Below, piece by piece: positions 1 to 9,798 of a DNA stretch of 64,000 bases; position 1 is the stretch's first letter; the number at the start of each line of letters is the position of its first letter. This stretch comes from Streptomyces sp. A3M-1-3 (lineage in GTDB: Bacteria; Actinomycetota; Actinomycetes; Streptomycetales; Streptomycetaceae): NCBI RefSeq assembly GCF_024213665.1, contig NZ_JANAVP010000016.1:102438-166437 (forward strand), written 5' to 3'. The notes under the pieces are model-generated. The model was not told the origin of the DNA. It ran no database searches and saw nothing but the letters and a program-made list of their open reading frames with translations. The position numbers were made by a program, and so were the translations under genes.

Positions 1-300
1 AGGGCTCTCCCAGCAGAGACCGGCCACCGGCCCCGGGTGCCGACACGAGACTCACGGCTCCCAGGCCGTCGGCACCGGCACCCGGCGCATCGCTGCGGCC
101 GGACTCAGGGCATCCACAGCCGGGACCGGCCACCGGCCGGCTCCGGCACGGGACTCACGGCTCGCAGACCGCGGCCACCGGCGCTCGGCGCATCCGCTGC
201 CGCCCCGACCCGGCTCATCGCCCTCCCTGTGCCCCGACCGCCCGTTCCCGTGGCGGCCGGGCCGCCGGGGGGACCACTGACCGCTCGTCCTACCGGCCGG
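1..300. other. Intergenic stretch downstream of topA, no gene seen
   Basis: This is the region past the 3' end of topA. I see no open reading frame with coding character on either strand. It holds two imperfect copies of a unit of roughly 80 bp, both starting with GACCGGCCACCGGCC, at about 18 and 124, a period near 106 bp. A thymidylate kinase usually follows topA in Streptomyces and would lie to the left of the window. Confidence 0.5.
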
Positions 301-3165
301 CTACTCGTCCGCCGAAGCGTTCACGCTCGACGCCGTCTTCTTCGCCGCCGCCGTCGTCGTCTTCTTCTTCGCGACCGTCTTCTTCGCGACCGTCTTCTTC
401 GCGACCGTCTTCTTCGCCGTCGTCGTCTTCTTGGCAGCGGTCTTCTTCGCGGCCGTCGCCTTCTTCGCCGGCGCCTTCTTGGCGGGAGCCTTCTTCGCCG
501 TCTTCTTGGCCGGGCCCTTCGCCCGCTTCTCCGCGAGCAGTTCGTAGCCCCGCTCCGGCGTGATCGTCTCGACGTCGTCGTCCCGCCGCAGCGTCGCGTT
601 CGTCTCGCCGTCCGTCACGTACGGGCCGAAGCGGCCGTCCTTCACCACGACCGGACGCTCGCTCACCGGGTCGGTGCCGAGTTCCTTCAGCGGCGGCTTG
701 GCCGCCGCCCGCCCGCGCTGCTTCGGCTGCGCGTAGATCGCCAGCGCCTCGTCCAGCGTGATCGTGAAGAGCTGGTCCTCGGTCTCGATCGAGCGCGAGT
801 CCGTGCCCTTCTTCAGGTAGGGGCCGTACCTGCCGTTCTGCGCGGTGATCTCGACGCCCTCGGCGTCCACACCCACCACCCGCGGCAGCGACATCAGCTT
901 GAGCGCCTCGTCGAGCGTGACCGTGTCGATGGACATCGACTTGAAGAGCGAGGCAGTCCGCGGCTTGACCGCGTTCTTGCCCGTCTTCGGGGTGCCCTCG
1001 GGCAGGATCTCCGTGACGTACGGACCGTAGCGCCCGTCCTTCGCGACGATCTGGTTGCCGCTGACCGGATCCGTCCCCAGCTCGAATTCACCGCTCGGCT
1101 TGGCGAACAGCTCCTCCGCGAACTCCACGGTCAGCTCGTCGGGCGCGAGCTCGTCCGGCACGTCGGCCCGCTGGTGGCCCTCCGCGTCCTTCTCGCCGCG
1201 CTCGATGTACGGGCCGTAGCGCCCGACCCGGAGCACGATGCCTTCGCCGACCGGGAACGAGGAGATCTCCCGGGCGTCGATCGCGCCGAGGTCGGTCACC
1301 AGCTCCTTCAGGCCGCCCAGGTGGTCCCCGTCGCCGTTGCCGGCCTCGGAGGCGGCACCGGCGCCCGCGTCGCCCTCACCGAAGTAGAAGCGCTTCAGCC
1401 ACGGCACGGCCTGGGCCTCGCCACGCGCGATGCGGTCGAGGTCGTCCTCCATCCGCGCCGTGAAGTCGTAGTCGACGAGCCGCCCGAAGTGCTTCTCCAG
1501 AAGGTTGACCACGGCGAAGCTCAGGAAGGACGGGACCAGCGCGGTCCCCTTCTTGAACACATAGCCGCGATCAAGAATGGTCCCGATGATCGACGCGTAC
1601 GTCGACGGGCGGCCGATCTCGCGCTCTTCGAGCTCCTTGACCAGCGAGGCCTCGGTATAGCGGGCCGGCGGCTTGGTCGAGTGGCCGTCCGCCGTGATCT
1701 CCTCGGCCGACAGCGCGTCGCCCTCGGCGACCTGCGGCAGCCGCCGCTCACGGTCGTCCAGCTCGGCGTTCGGGTCGTCGGCGCCTTCGACGTACGCCTT
1801 CATGAAGCCGTGGAACGTGATCGTCTTGCCGGAGGCCGAGAACTCGGCGTCCCGCCCGTCGCTCGCCCGGCCGCCGATCTTCACGGTGACCGAGTTTCCG
1901 ACCGCGTCCTTCATCTGGGAGGCAACGGTCCGCTTCCAGATCAGCTCGTACAGCCGGAACTGGTCGCCGGTCAGGCCCGTCTCGGCCGGCGTACGGAAGC
2001 TGTCGCCCGAGGGGCGGATCGCCTCGTGCGCCTCCTGCGCGTTCTTGACCTTGCCGGCGTACGTACGCGGCTTCTCCGGCAGGTGGTCGGCGCCGTACAG
2101 CTGCGTGACCTGCGCCCTCGCGGCGGAGATCGCGGTGTCGGACAGCGTGGTCGAGTCCGTACGCATGTAGGTGATGAAGCCGTTCTCGTACAGCTTCTGG
2201 GCCACCTGCATGGTCGACTTCGCACCGAAGCCCAGCTTGCGCGAGGCCTCCTGCTGGAGGGTCGTCGTACGGAACGGGGCGTACGGCGAGCGACGGTACG
2301 GCTTGGACTCGACCGATCGGACGCTGAACGACGTGCCGTCGAGGGCAGCCGCAAGGGCCCGCGCATTCGCCTCGTCGAGGTGCAGGACATCGCTCTTGAG
2401 CTGCCCGTTCGAACCGAAGTCGCGGCCCTGCGCGATGCGCCGGCCGTCGACCGTGTTCAGCCGGGCGACAAGCGTCGACGGGTCGGAAGTGTCACCGGCG
2501 CGGCCGGTGGAGAACGCGCCGGTCAGGTCCCAGTACTCGGCGGAGCGGAACGCGATGCGCTCACGCTCACGCTCGACGACGAGTCGGGTCGCGACCGACT
2601 GGACCCGGCCCGCCGACAGCCGCGGCATGACCTTCTTCCACAGGACCGGCGAGACCTCGTAGCCGTAGAGGCGGTCGAGGATGCGGCGGGTCTCCTGGGC
2701 GTCGACCATGCGCTGGTTCAGCTCGCGCGGGTTGGCGACGGCGTCCCGGATCGCGTGCTCGGTGATCTCGTGGAAGACCATCCGGTGGACCGGAACCTTG
2801 GGCTTCAGCACCTCGAGGAGGTGCCACGCGATGGCCTCGCCCTCGCGGTCCTCATCGGTGGCGAGGAAGAGTTCGTCGGACTGGGCCAGCTGCTCCTTGA
2901 GCTTCCTGACCTGCGCCTTCTTGTCGGCGTTGACGACGTAGATGGGCTGGAAGTCGTGTTCGACGTCCACGCCGAGGCGGCGCACCTCGCCGGTGTACTT
3001 GTCGGGCACCTCGGCGGCGCCGTTCGGGAGGTCGCGGATGTGCCCGACGCTCGCCTCGACGACATAGCCCGGGCCCAGGTAGCCCTTGATCGTCTTAGCC
3101 TTGGCAGGAGACTCGACGATGACGAGTCGGCGGCCGCCCTTTGCGGTCTCGCTGGTCGGGGACAA
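301..3165 (-). CDS. topA: DNA topoisomerase I (type IA)
   Basis: Relaxes negatively supercoiled DNA by transient single-strand cleavage. The 954-aa product has an N-terminal Toprim domain (IVESPAKAKT near residue 17, the acidic DEDREGE near 104-110) and the active-site tyrosine in FITYMRTDS (Tyr333). Several GRYGPY-type repeats lie in the C-terminal half. The usual actinobacterial Lys/Ala-rich tail fills about the last 70 residues and replaces the zinc fingers of the E. coli enzyme. The start is TTG (MSPTSET), preceded by a purine-rich GAGAGAAGAG. The long open frame on the opposite strand is a GC-bias shadow. Confidence 0.97.
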   Translation of the reverse strand: MSPTSETAKGGRRLVIVESPAKAKTIKGYLGPGYVVEASVGHIRDLPNGAAEVPDKYTGEVRRLGVDVEHDFQPIYVVNADKKAQVRKLKEQLAQSDELFLATDEDREGEAIAWHLLEVLKPKVPVHRMVFHEITEHAIRDAVANPRELNQRMVDAQETRRILDRLYGYEVSPVLWKKVMPRLSAGRVQSVATRLVVERERERIAFRSAEYWDLTGAFSTGRAGDTSDPSTLVARLNTVDGRRIAQGRDFGSNGQLKSDVLHLDEANARALAAALDGTSFSVRSVESKPYRRSPYAPFRTTTLQQEASRKLGFGAKSTMQVAQKLYENGFITYMRTDSTTLSDTAISAARAQVTQLYGADHLPEKPRTYAGKVKNAQEAHEAIRPSGDSFRTPAETGLTGDQFRLYELIWKRTVASQMKDAVGNSVTVKIGGRASDGRDAEFSASGKTITFHGFMKAYVEGADDPNAELDDRERRLPQVAEGDALSAEEITADGHSTKPPARYTEASLVKELEEREIGRPSTYASIIGTILDRGYVFKKGTALVPSFLSFAVVNLLEKHFGRLVDYDFTARMEDDLDRIARGEAQAVPWLKRFYFGEGDAGAGAASEAGNGDGDHLGGLKELVTDLGAIDAREISSFPVGEGIVLRVGRYGPYIERGEKDAEGHQRADVPDELAPDELTVEFAEELFAKPSGEFELGTDPVSGNQIVAKDGRYGPYVTEILPEGTPKTGKNAVKPRTASLFKSMSIDTVTLDEALKLMSLPRVVGVDAEGVEITAQNGRYGPYLKKGTDSRSIETEDQLFTITLDEALAIYAQPKQRGRAAAKPPLKELGTDPVSERPVVVKDGRFGPYVTDGETNATLRRDDDVETITPERGYELLAEKRAKGPAKKTAKKAPAKKAPAKKATAAKKTAAKKTTTAKKTVAKKTVAKKTVAKKKTTTAAAKKTASSVNASADE
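366..415. repeat. 15-bp tandem repeat inside the topA tail
   Basis: Three near-identical in-frame copies of a 15-bp unit (GACCGTCTTCTTCGC on the plus strand) encode the repeated KKTVA motif of the Lys-rich tail. Copy number could vary without breaking the frame and would change the length of this DNA-binding tail. Confidence 0.75.
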
Positions 3166-3363
3166 CTTGGCTCTTCTCTCCGGTCGGCACTCGATGGCAG
3201 TTCGGTGGACGCTGCGGAGTGTGACGGTACAACCCGCCCCCGTGTCAAACGGCAGAAGCCCGCAACGGCCACTCGAACGGTAACCCGACTAGTGCCCTTC
3301 GTGCCGCCCCGACCTCCGCCCCGTCGTGCCGATGCCGCTGGAGAGCCTCTTTTCCGAAGCTTT

Positions 3364-3561
3364 TCAGAACCTCCCGAAGCACCACGCCGCGAGGACGAGG
3401 GACACCGTCCCGGCCAGTGTGGCGAGTGTGACGGAGGTGGCGGGTCGCACCCCGTACGCGACCGGCGCGCGGTGCAGCACGCGTGCTCCCGTCCAGACCA
3501 GCAGCCCGGCGCCGAACAGCGCGAATGTCGTTCCGGCGAAGATCGCGGGTCCGCTCTCCAT
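3364..3561 (-). CDS. Small two-helix membrane protein
   Basis: The product is 65 aa starting MESGPAIFAG, with two hydrophobic segments (about residues 5-22 and 40-60) and a short charged linker. I chose the ATG at 3561 because GGGGAGAGG lies about 7-10 bases upstream; a longer in-frame form to 3618 lacks such a site. It lies just upstream of topA on the same strand and is probably an unrelated short gene. No function is recognised. Confidence 0.6.
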   Translation of the reverse strand: MESGPAIFAGTTFALFGAGLLVWTGARVLHRAPVAYGVRPATSVTLATLAGTVSLVLAAWCFGRF

Positions 3562-3784
3562 GTCCGTACCTCTCCCCGTGTCCGATTCCCGGACGCCCCC
3601 GGACGGGGAGGCTGACACGCCGGGGCGTCGGCAGCACGAACCTCAAGTGAACACCGCCCGATCGGGGTCTCGGCGATGGCCGGTTTCCGCCGCGCCGACG
3701 GACGCGGAGGGTTTCACTCCCGCCCCTCCCTCCCCTCCGTCCCCTTTCCTCTCCTCTCTCTCCCTCTCCCCTCTGTCGGGACCG

Positions 3785-4399
3785 TCACATCACATCGAGA
3801 GTCGCCCGGCGTCTGCTGCCCCGCTCGAAGATCTTCAGCAGCACGACGGCGACCAGCGCGTACCCGGCGCCCACCACCAGCTCCGCACCCACCGGCTGCC
3901 AGGGGAAGCCGCCGCCGGCGGCGAGCCGGCGGGCGGCGTCCGCCGCGTGGGTCAGCGGCAGCGCCTCCCCCGCCGCCCGCATCCAGCCGGGCAGCGTCTC
4001 GCGGGGCACAGGGTGAACACGCTGACGACCAGCCCGTTCAGTACGTACGGAAGGGCGCGTCCGAACCACAGCGGGGAGCGGTGCCGGGGGCTGAGCAGCA
4101 CGGCGCCGAGGGTGCCAACGACGCTCGTTGGCGACCGCCATGGTGCCGCCGTACACGCAGGCGGTGGAGGCTGCGAGCACGGCGTTGCCGACAAGATAGA
4201 AACGGTCGTCGGCGACCCCGAGTTCCCGTCCCAGGTACACGAAGAAGAGCAGCTGAAGCAGCGGCCCGGCCAGCAGGGTTCCGATGAACATCGGGGGCGT
4301 CGTCCAGTTGAACAGCGCCCGGTACGAGATCCCGCCGGCGATGACGACGAGCCGTACCGTACGGCTGAGTTGACGCAGGAACAGCATCGACGGCTCCAT
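3785..4399 (-). pseudogene. ABC-2 type permease, second subunit, broken by internal deletion and frameshift
   Basis: The start (MEPSMLFLRQ, ATG at 4399) overlaps the stop of the upstream permease by one base, and the N-terminal half reads as a normal ABC-2 permease up to MAVANER. The frame then jumps near 4115-4125: the conserved continuation VVGTLGAVLLSPRHR lies in another frame. It jumps back near 4006-4012, where VFTL is followed at once by VPRETLPGWM. In the family these two points are normally separated by some 60-70 residues covering transmembrane helices, so part of the membrane domain seems deleted. The two shifts restore the original frame, so the ORF looks open to the end but cannot encode a working permease. 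Confidence 0.75.
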
Positions 4400-5177
4400 C
4401 AGGCGAGGGAAAGAGTGGCGGCGGCCCGGGCCCGGCGCTCGACGCGCCCGAGGACCAGGACGGCGAGCAGCGCGTAGAGCGCGCCCAGCGCGAGCGACAG
4501 CAGCAGCGGAGTCAGCACATCCCCGCCCGAGGTCGCCGCATGGACGGCCCGCGAGCCCCAGGTGGTGGGCAGCGCCCAGGAGATCGGGCGCGTCCAGTCG
4601 GGCAGGACCGTGACCGGTACGAGCATCCCGGAGAGCAGCCACACCGGCGCGTCCATCGGGTTGGCCAGGGCGTTGGCGTTGCGCAGCAGCACAAAGGTCG
4701 CGGCCGGCAGCAGCCCCGTCATCCCGAGCGCCAGCACGCACGCGGGGACGGCCAGCAGGAACAGCAGCGGATGCGCGAAGTCCATGGGCACGCCGAAGAG
4801 AAGGGCGCCCCAGAGCACGGTCGCGACCATCGCGTACGTACCGACGACGGCCGTCGCGAGGGTGATCGGCAGCAGCACGAGTGCCAGCCGGGTGGGCGCG
4901 ACGACCAGGGTCTCCAAGGTGCCGAGCCAGCGCTGGTTCTGCACCGCCCCGCCCGAGCCGAAGAGGACGGACGACCAGATGCCCATCAGTCCCGCGCCGA
5001 CGGACGCCGTCAGCAACCGGTCCGGATCCTCCGCCGCACGGAAGAGGTGGACGGCGAGCGTCGCGTACACCAATGGCACCAGGACCGCGAAGGTGATCTC
5101 GATCGGGGATCGGCTCATATACGTGACATGAGTACGCACACCGACGGCGGTCAGCCGCAGCAGCCGGCTTACCGAAC

Positions 5178-5181
<4 letters not shown>
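4399..5181 (-). CDS. ABC-2 type transporter permease
   Basis: The product is 260 aa with about six transmembrane segments and the ABC-2 layout: a periplasmic loop after helix 1, a GTLETLVVAPTR-type motif in the cytoplasmic loop, then paired helices. It overlaps the upstream ATPase by four bases (ATGA) and is followed by the broken second permease. The set resembles two-permease exporters of the daunorubicin-resistance type. With its partner destroyed this protein may be non-functional or may homodimerise. Confidence 0.85.
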
Positions 5182-6173
<992 letters not shown>

Positions 6174-6233
6174 GGCGGGGACGCTAGAGGCGTACGTACC
6201 GGCCCGGCCATCGATTCGGCGGCGCCCGAATCC

Positions 6234-7256
6234 TCAGGACACCGCCCGCAGCACGTCCCCGCCCGACACCAGCGCCAGCAGCGCCAGCAGCGACCGCCCG
6301 GTGTCCGTGAGCTGGTAGTACACACTGCGCCCGACCCGGTGCCGGGTCACCACCCCGGCCTCGGCGAGCACCGACAGATGCTCGGAGACGGTACTGGGCG
6401 CGAGCGACAGGCGGTCGGCCAGTCCGGCCGTGGTGAGCGGCCCGCCCAGCTGCCGGAGCACCGCCGCGCGCCCGCGCCCCAACAGCACCCCGAGCCGGTC
6501 GACGGCCTTCGGCTCGGGCCGCTCCCGCAGCGCGCCCGCCCCACGCGCCTGGATGGAGATCGCGAGCACCTCGGGGTCGTCGGTCGAGTACAGCCGGCAC
6601 CCCTCCGCGAAGACCAGCGGCACCAGCAGCACCCGCCGCTCCCCCGCCCGGTACTCGGCGTCGATGTGCTTGATCAGCTCCAGCACCGGCGGGTTCCAGC
6701 GGCCGCGCGACTCCAGCCCGGCGAAGAGGGCATCGGCCCCTTCCGTCGCGAACGTCCGGGCGCGGACCAGCACTTCGTCCTCGACGAGCCTGCGCATGGT
6801 CGGCCACAGCGGCTCCAGCGCGCCCTCCCAGTACGCGGCGTAGGCATCGGCCAGTGCGGCGTAGGCCGCCTCCGGGTCCGTCACGTACGGCTGTACGAGC
6901 GGGTGGTCCGCCATCCCCGGACAGTGCGCGGCGAGCTGCGCCCGTACGACCTCGGGGGAGGTGGACCGCACCAGGTCCAGCTCCGCCTCGATCGAGGTGG
7001 TGCCGGGCGGCAGCGGCAGCATGAAGTCCGGGAAGCTGTACGGGCCGGCCAGCAGTTCGCGCAGCGGTGCCACGCGCTCGTCCTCCCGGATCACCTCGCG
7101 CGCCCGCACCACCCACTCCTGGTACGGCCAGGAGGGGCTGCGGTGCGGCAGCGCGAGGTGCAGGCTGCAGAACGCCTCCCACAGCGGGCTCAGCGCGATC
7201 CGAGTGCGCCGAGGGCCGCCTCGTCCAGCTCGATCCGTATCACTCGGCCCCCGCAA
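6234..7256 (-). CDS. ArsR/SmtB-type regulator with N-terminal DUF5937-like domain, apparently frameshifted near the start
   Basis: The C-terminal ~80 residues form a winged helix (TTAGLADRLSLAPSTVSEHL, then an SVYYQLTD wing) as in ArsR family repressors. The first ~230 residues resemble the DUF5937 region found on such proteins. The natural start looks like the GTG at 7243, which overlaps the stop of the upstream methyltransferase (GTGA) and gives IRIELDEAALGA. That frame hits TGA within 20 codons because one base seems missing near 7203-7206. The remaining frame begins IALSPLWEAF and opens only from a TTG at 7256 that yields an unrelated, Arg/Gly-rich N terminus. It could be a genuine lesion, a sequencing error or a shifted start. 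Confidence 0.7.
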   Translation of the reverse strand: MRGPSDTDRAGRGGPRRTRIALSPLWEAFCSLHLALPHRSPSWPYQEWVVRAREVIREDERVAPLRELLAGPYSFPDFMLPLPPGTTSIEAELDLVRSTSPEVVRAQLAAHCPGMADHPLVQPYVTDPEAAYAALADAYAAYWEGALEPLWPTMRRLVEDEVLVRARTFATEGADALFAGLESRGRWNPPVLELIKHIDAEYRAGERRVLLVPLVFAEGCRLYSTDDPEVLAISIQARGAGALRERPEPKAVDRLGVLLGRGRAAVLRQLGGPLTTAGLADRLSLAPSTVSEHLSVLAEAGVVTRHRVGRSVYYQLTDTGRSLLALLALVSGGDVLRAVS

Positions 7257-8745
7257 CCGGCTCCAGGAAGCCCTGCTCCACCAGCAGCCGGATCGCCTCG
7301 GGCGTACGGTCGCGGAGCAGGACCGGGTCCTCGTGCAGCAGCTGGGCGATCGCGTCCAGGATCCGCCCGGCGCTCAGCGTCCCGTCGCACACCCCCGCGA
7401 ATCCCGCGCCGACGGTGTCGACCTTGGTGGCGCGCCGCATGCCGCGGTTCTGCCGGAGCACCACATGCTCGGGGTCCTCGGCGCCGGGCATGCCGACCTG
7501 TTCCTGTACGACCTCGTCCGCCAGCCTGAAATGGCCGGCGAGCAGCGCCGCGTCGTCGTGCTGCCGCAGATAGTCCTGCCGCTCGAAGTGGGCCTGTACG
7601 GTCGCGCCGAGCGGCTGCTCGACGGGGTGCGGCCACTCCTCGACGACGATCGAGGGCCGGTCGGAACCGGACTTCCGCAGGCTGATCCAGCCGAAGCCGA
7701 CCGCCTTGGTCTTGCGCGCCTCGAACTCCTCCAGCCAGGCCGCGTACCGGGTGTCGTATGCGGCCGGGTCGCTGCGGTGGTCACCGGCGTCGCGCAGCCA
7801 CAGCTCCGCGTACTGCGTGACGTCCTGCACCTCGCGCTGCACGATCCACGCGTCGCAGCCGCGCGGCACCCAGGAGCGGAGCCGGTCGTGCCACTCCTCG
7901 CCCTCCACGTGCTGCCAGTTGGCGAGGAACTGCGCGTATCCGCCGGCGTTCAACCGGTCACCGGCCTGCTGCACGAGCGTGCGGCACAGGTCGTCGCCGC
8001 CCATTCCGCCGTCGCGGTAGGTCAGCCGGGCGCCGGGTGAGATCACGAAGGGCGGGTTGGACACGATCAGGTCGTACGTCTCGTCGGCCACCGGCTCGAA
8101 CAGCGACCCCTCCCGCAGGTCCGCCTCGGGCGCCCCGGAGAGCGCCAGCGTGAGCCGGGTGAAGTGCAGCGCCCGCGGGTTGAGGTCGGTGGCGGTGACC
8201 CGGGTGGCGTGCTGCGCGGCGTGCAGGGCCTGGATGCCGGAACCGGTGCCGAGGTCGAGCGCCTTGGCGACGGGCGTACGGACGGTGATCCCGGCGAGCG
8301 TGGTGGACGCGCCGCCCACCCCGAGGACGACGGCCTCATGGCGGCTGCCGATGCCGCCGGCGCCGCCGACGGCGCAGCCCAGATCGGACACGATGAACCA
8401 GTCCTGCCCCTCGGGCCCGCCGTACGGCCGCACATCGACGGCCGCCCGCACGTCGTCGCCGTCCCGGGTGACCCAGCCGTCGGCCAGGGTGTCCTCGACG
8501 GGCAGCGCGGCGGCGGCGTGCGCGTACGCGACGGGGCGCTGGAGCAGGAAGAGCCGTACGAGCGTCTGCAGCGGGCCGTCGTCGCGGGTGGCTCGCACGG
8601 CGGGGACCGTCTCGCTGCGGGCGAGCGCGGCGTACGCGGGGGCGCCGAGCAGGTCGAGCAGCCCGTCCGCGGTGAAGCCGGCGCGGAGCAGGGCGTCACG
8701 CAGCTGGGAGGAACGGTCGGGCGCGGGAAGGCTGGGCGTACTCAC
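7240..8745 (-). CDS. Class I SAM-dependent methyltransferase (RsmC/PrmC-like)
   Basis: The product is 501 aa. The centre has a Rossmann SAM site (ALDLGTGSGIQAL) and the catalytic SNPPF motif seen in RNA-guanine N2 and glutamine N5 methyltransferases. A ~130-residue N-terminal domain and a C-terminal winged-helix-like region flank it, an architecture common in actinobacteria (DUF7059 type). I chose the GTG at 8745 (VSTPSLPAPD). Upstream codons have no coding character. The substrate, rRNA or a release-factor-like protein, cannot be told from sequence. Confidence 0.85.
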   Translation of the reverse strand: MSTPSLPAPDRSSQLRDALLRAGFTADGLLDLLGAPAYAALARSETVPAVRATRDDGPLQTLVRLFLLQRPVAYAHAAAALPVEDTLADGWVTRDGDDVRAAVDVRPYGGPEGQDWFIVSDLGCAVGGAGGIGSRHEAVVLGVGGASTTLAGITVRTPVAKALDLGTGSGIQALHAAQHATRVTATDLNPRALHFTRLTLALSGAPEADLREGSLFEPVADETYDLIVSNPPFVISPGARLTYRDGGMGGDDLCRTLVQQAGDRLNAGGYAQFLANWQHVEGEEWHDRLRSWVPRGCDAWIVQREVQDVTQYAELWLRDAGDHRSDPAAYDTRYAAWLEEFEARKTKAVGFGWISLRKSGSDRPSIVVEEWPHPVEQPLGATVQAHFERQDYLRQHDDAALLAGHFRLADEVVQEQVGMPGAEDPEHVVLRQNRGMRRATKVDTVGAGFAGVCDGTLSAGRILDAIAQLLHEDPVLLRDRTPEAIRLLVEQGFLEPVAGAE

Positions 8746-9049
8746 CCGCCCATTGTGGCCTCCGGCACTGACATTGCGTACGACCACGACGCGGTGGGGC
8801 GCCCGGACCCCACCGCACAACACCGGACACCGCCCGCCCCCGGCCCGAGCCCGGCCGCCCCCGGTCTGAGCGCGGCCCGCCCCCGGCCCGGGCTAGGACG
8901 GCGAGGGCGAAGCCGAGCGCTGGCAGCACTACTCCTCGACGGCGCCCTCGCACCGATCGGCCCCACGGGGCCTCCCGGGCTTCGGCCGCCTGCCGCCGCT
9001 GCGACACCAGCCGCTGCGCGGCGGGCCGTCCGTCGTACGGGTGCCGGCC
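8746..9049. other. Intergenic region with a duplicated gene end
   Basis: No gene is seen. It holds a 34-bp exact copy (8893-8926) of the 3' end of the neighbouring lipoprotein gene (9050-9083), including the stop codon. Two GCCCGCCCCCGGCCCG-like repeats lie around 8832 and 8874. The methyltransferase promoter should also lie here. Confidence 0.55.
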
Positions 9050-9610
9050 CTAGGACGGCGAGGGCGAAGCCGAGCGCTGGCAGCTCTGCTGCTTCTTCAT
9101 CGCCTTGCCGACGTCGCCGGACTGCAGCTTCGTCAGGGCCTGGTTGCCGCTCTTGCTGAGCTTGTCGAGCTCGGCGGCGATGCCCTTGAGGCCGTCGGCG
9201 AACTTGGCCTGGTCCTTGGTGTCGAGGCCGTCGACCTGCTTCTTCAGGTTGGCGTAGGCCGTCGAGATGCCGTCGAGCTCCTTGACGGCTTCCTGCTGCG
9301 TCTTCTCGCCCTCGTCGACGGGCGGCGCGCCCGCGCTCTTCACGGCGGCGCCCATCGCCTTGTACGCCTCCGACATGGACTGGAAGGCCGCCGAGTCGGT
9401 CTTCTGGACGACGTCCGCCTTGCTCTGGTCCGTCGTCTCCTTCTGGATCGCGGTGTTGGCTTCCTCGATCTTCTTCACCTGGGGCTGCACCTGGTCGCAG
9501 ACCTGCTTGGCCCAGGCGTTCACCTTGTCGTCGCTGTCGTCGCTGCAGCCCGACAGCGCGAGTACGAGTACCGCACCGCCGGACAGTGCGGCTGCAAGCT
9601 TCTTGTTCAC
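9050..9610 (-). CDS. Small secreted lipoprotein
   Basis: The product is 186 aa, exported by a signal peptide with lipobox LALSGC (Cys about residue 21) and therefore membrane-anchored on the outside. The mature part is highly charged, rich in Lys/Asp/Glu/Gln and predicted helical, with repeated LxxLxK spacing suggesting a coiled coil. The C terminus is a short SASPSPS tail. The GTG at 9610 is preceded by GGAAGGGA. It resembles the 'small secreted protein' annotations common in Streptomyces. No enzymatic motif is seen. Confidence 0.8.
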   Translation of the reverse strand: MNKKLAAALSGGAVLVLALSGCSDDSDDKVNAWAKQVCDQVQPQVKKIEEANTAIQKETTDQSKADVVQKTDSAAFQSMSEAYKAMGAAVKSAGAPPVDEGEKTQQEAVKELDGISTAYANLKKQVDGLDTKDQAKFADGLKGIAAELDKLSKSGNQALTKLQSGDVGKAMKKQQSCQRSASPSPS

Positions 9611-9798
9611 CGGATCGGTCCCTTCCAAGGTTCTCGGCCCCGGAACATACACGCCAAGTGGGCGACATCCGCATGTCGTACGACCGATGTAGACCATATT
9701 GTAACCATTTGCACCAAGAGAGACGAGGCTCACGTCCGCACACCAAAAGGGCGGGCGGCGCGTCAATCCGCGCCGCCCGCCCCTCTTTTGAGCAGGTG

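Noticed and set aside
37..3615. Open frame of 1192 codons opposite topA
   Set aside because: It is a GC-codon-bias shadow. It is Arg/Leu/Val-rich without domains, and topA is clearly the real gene.
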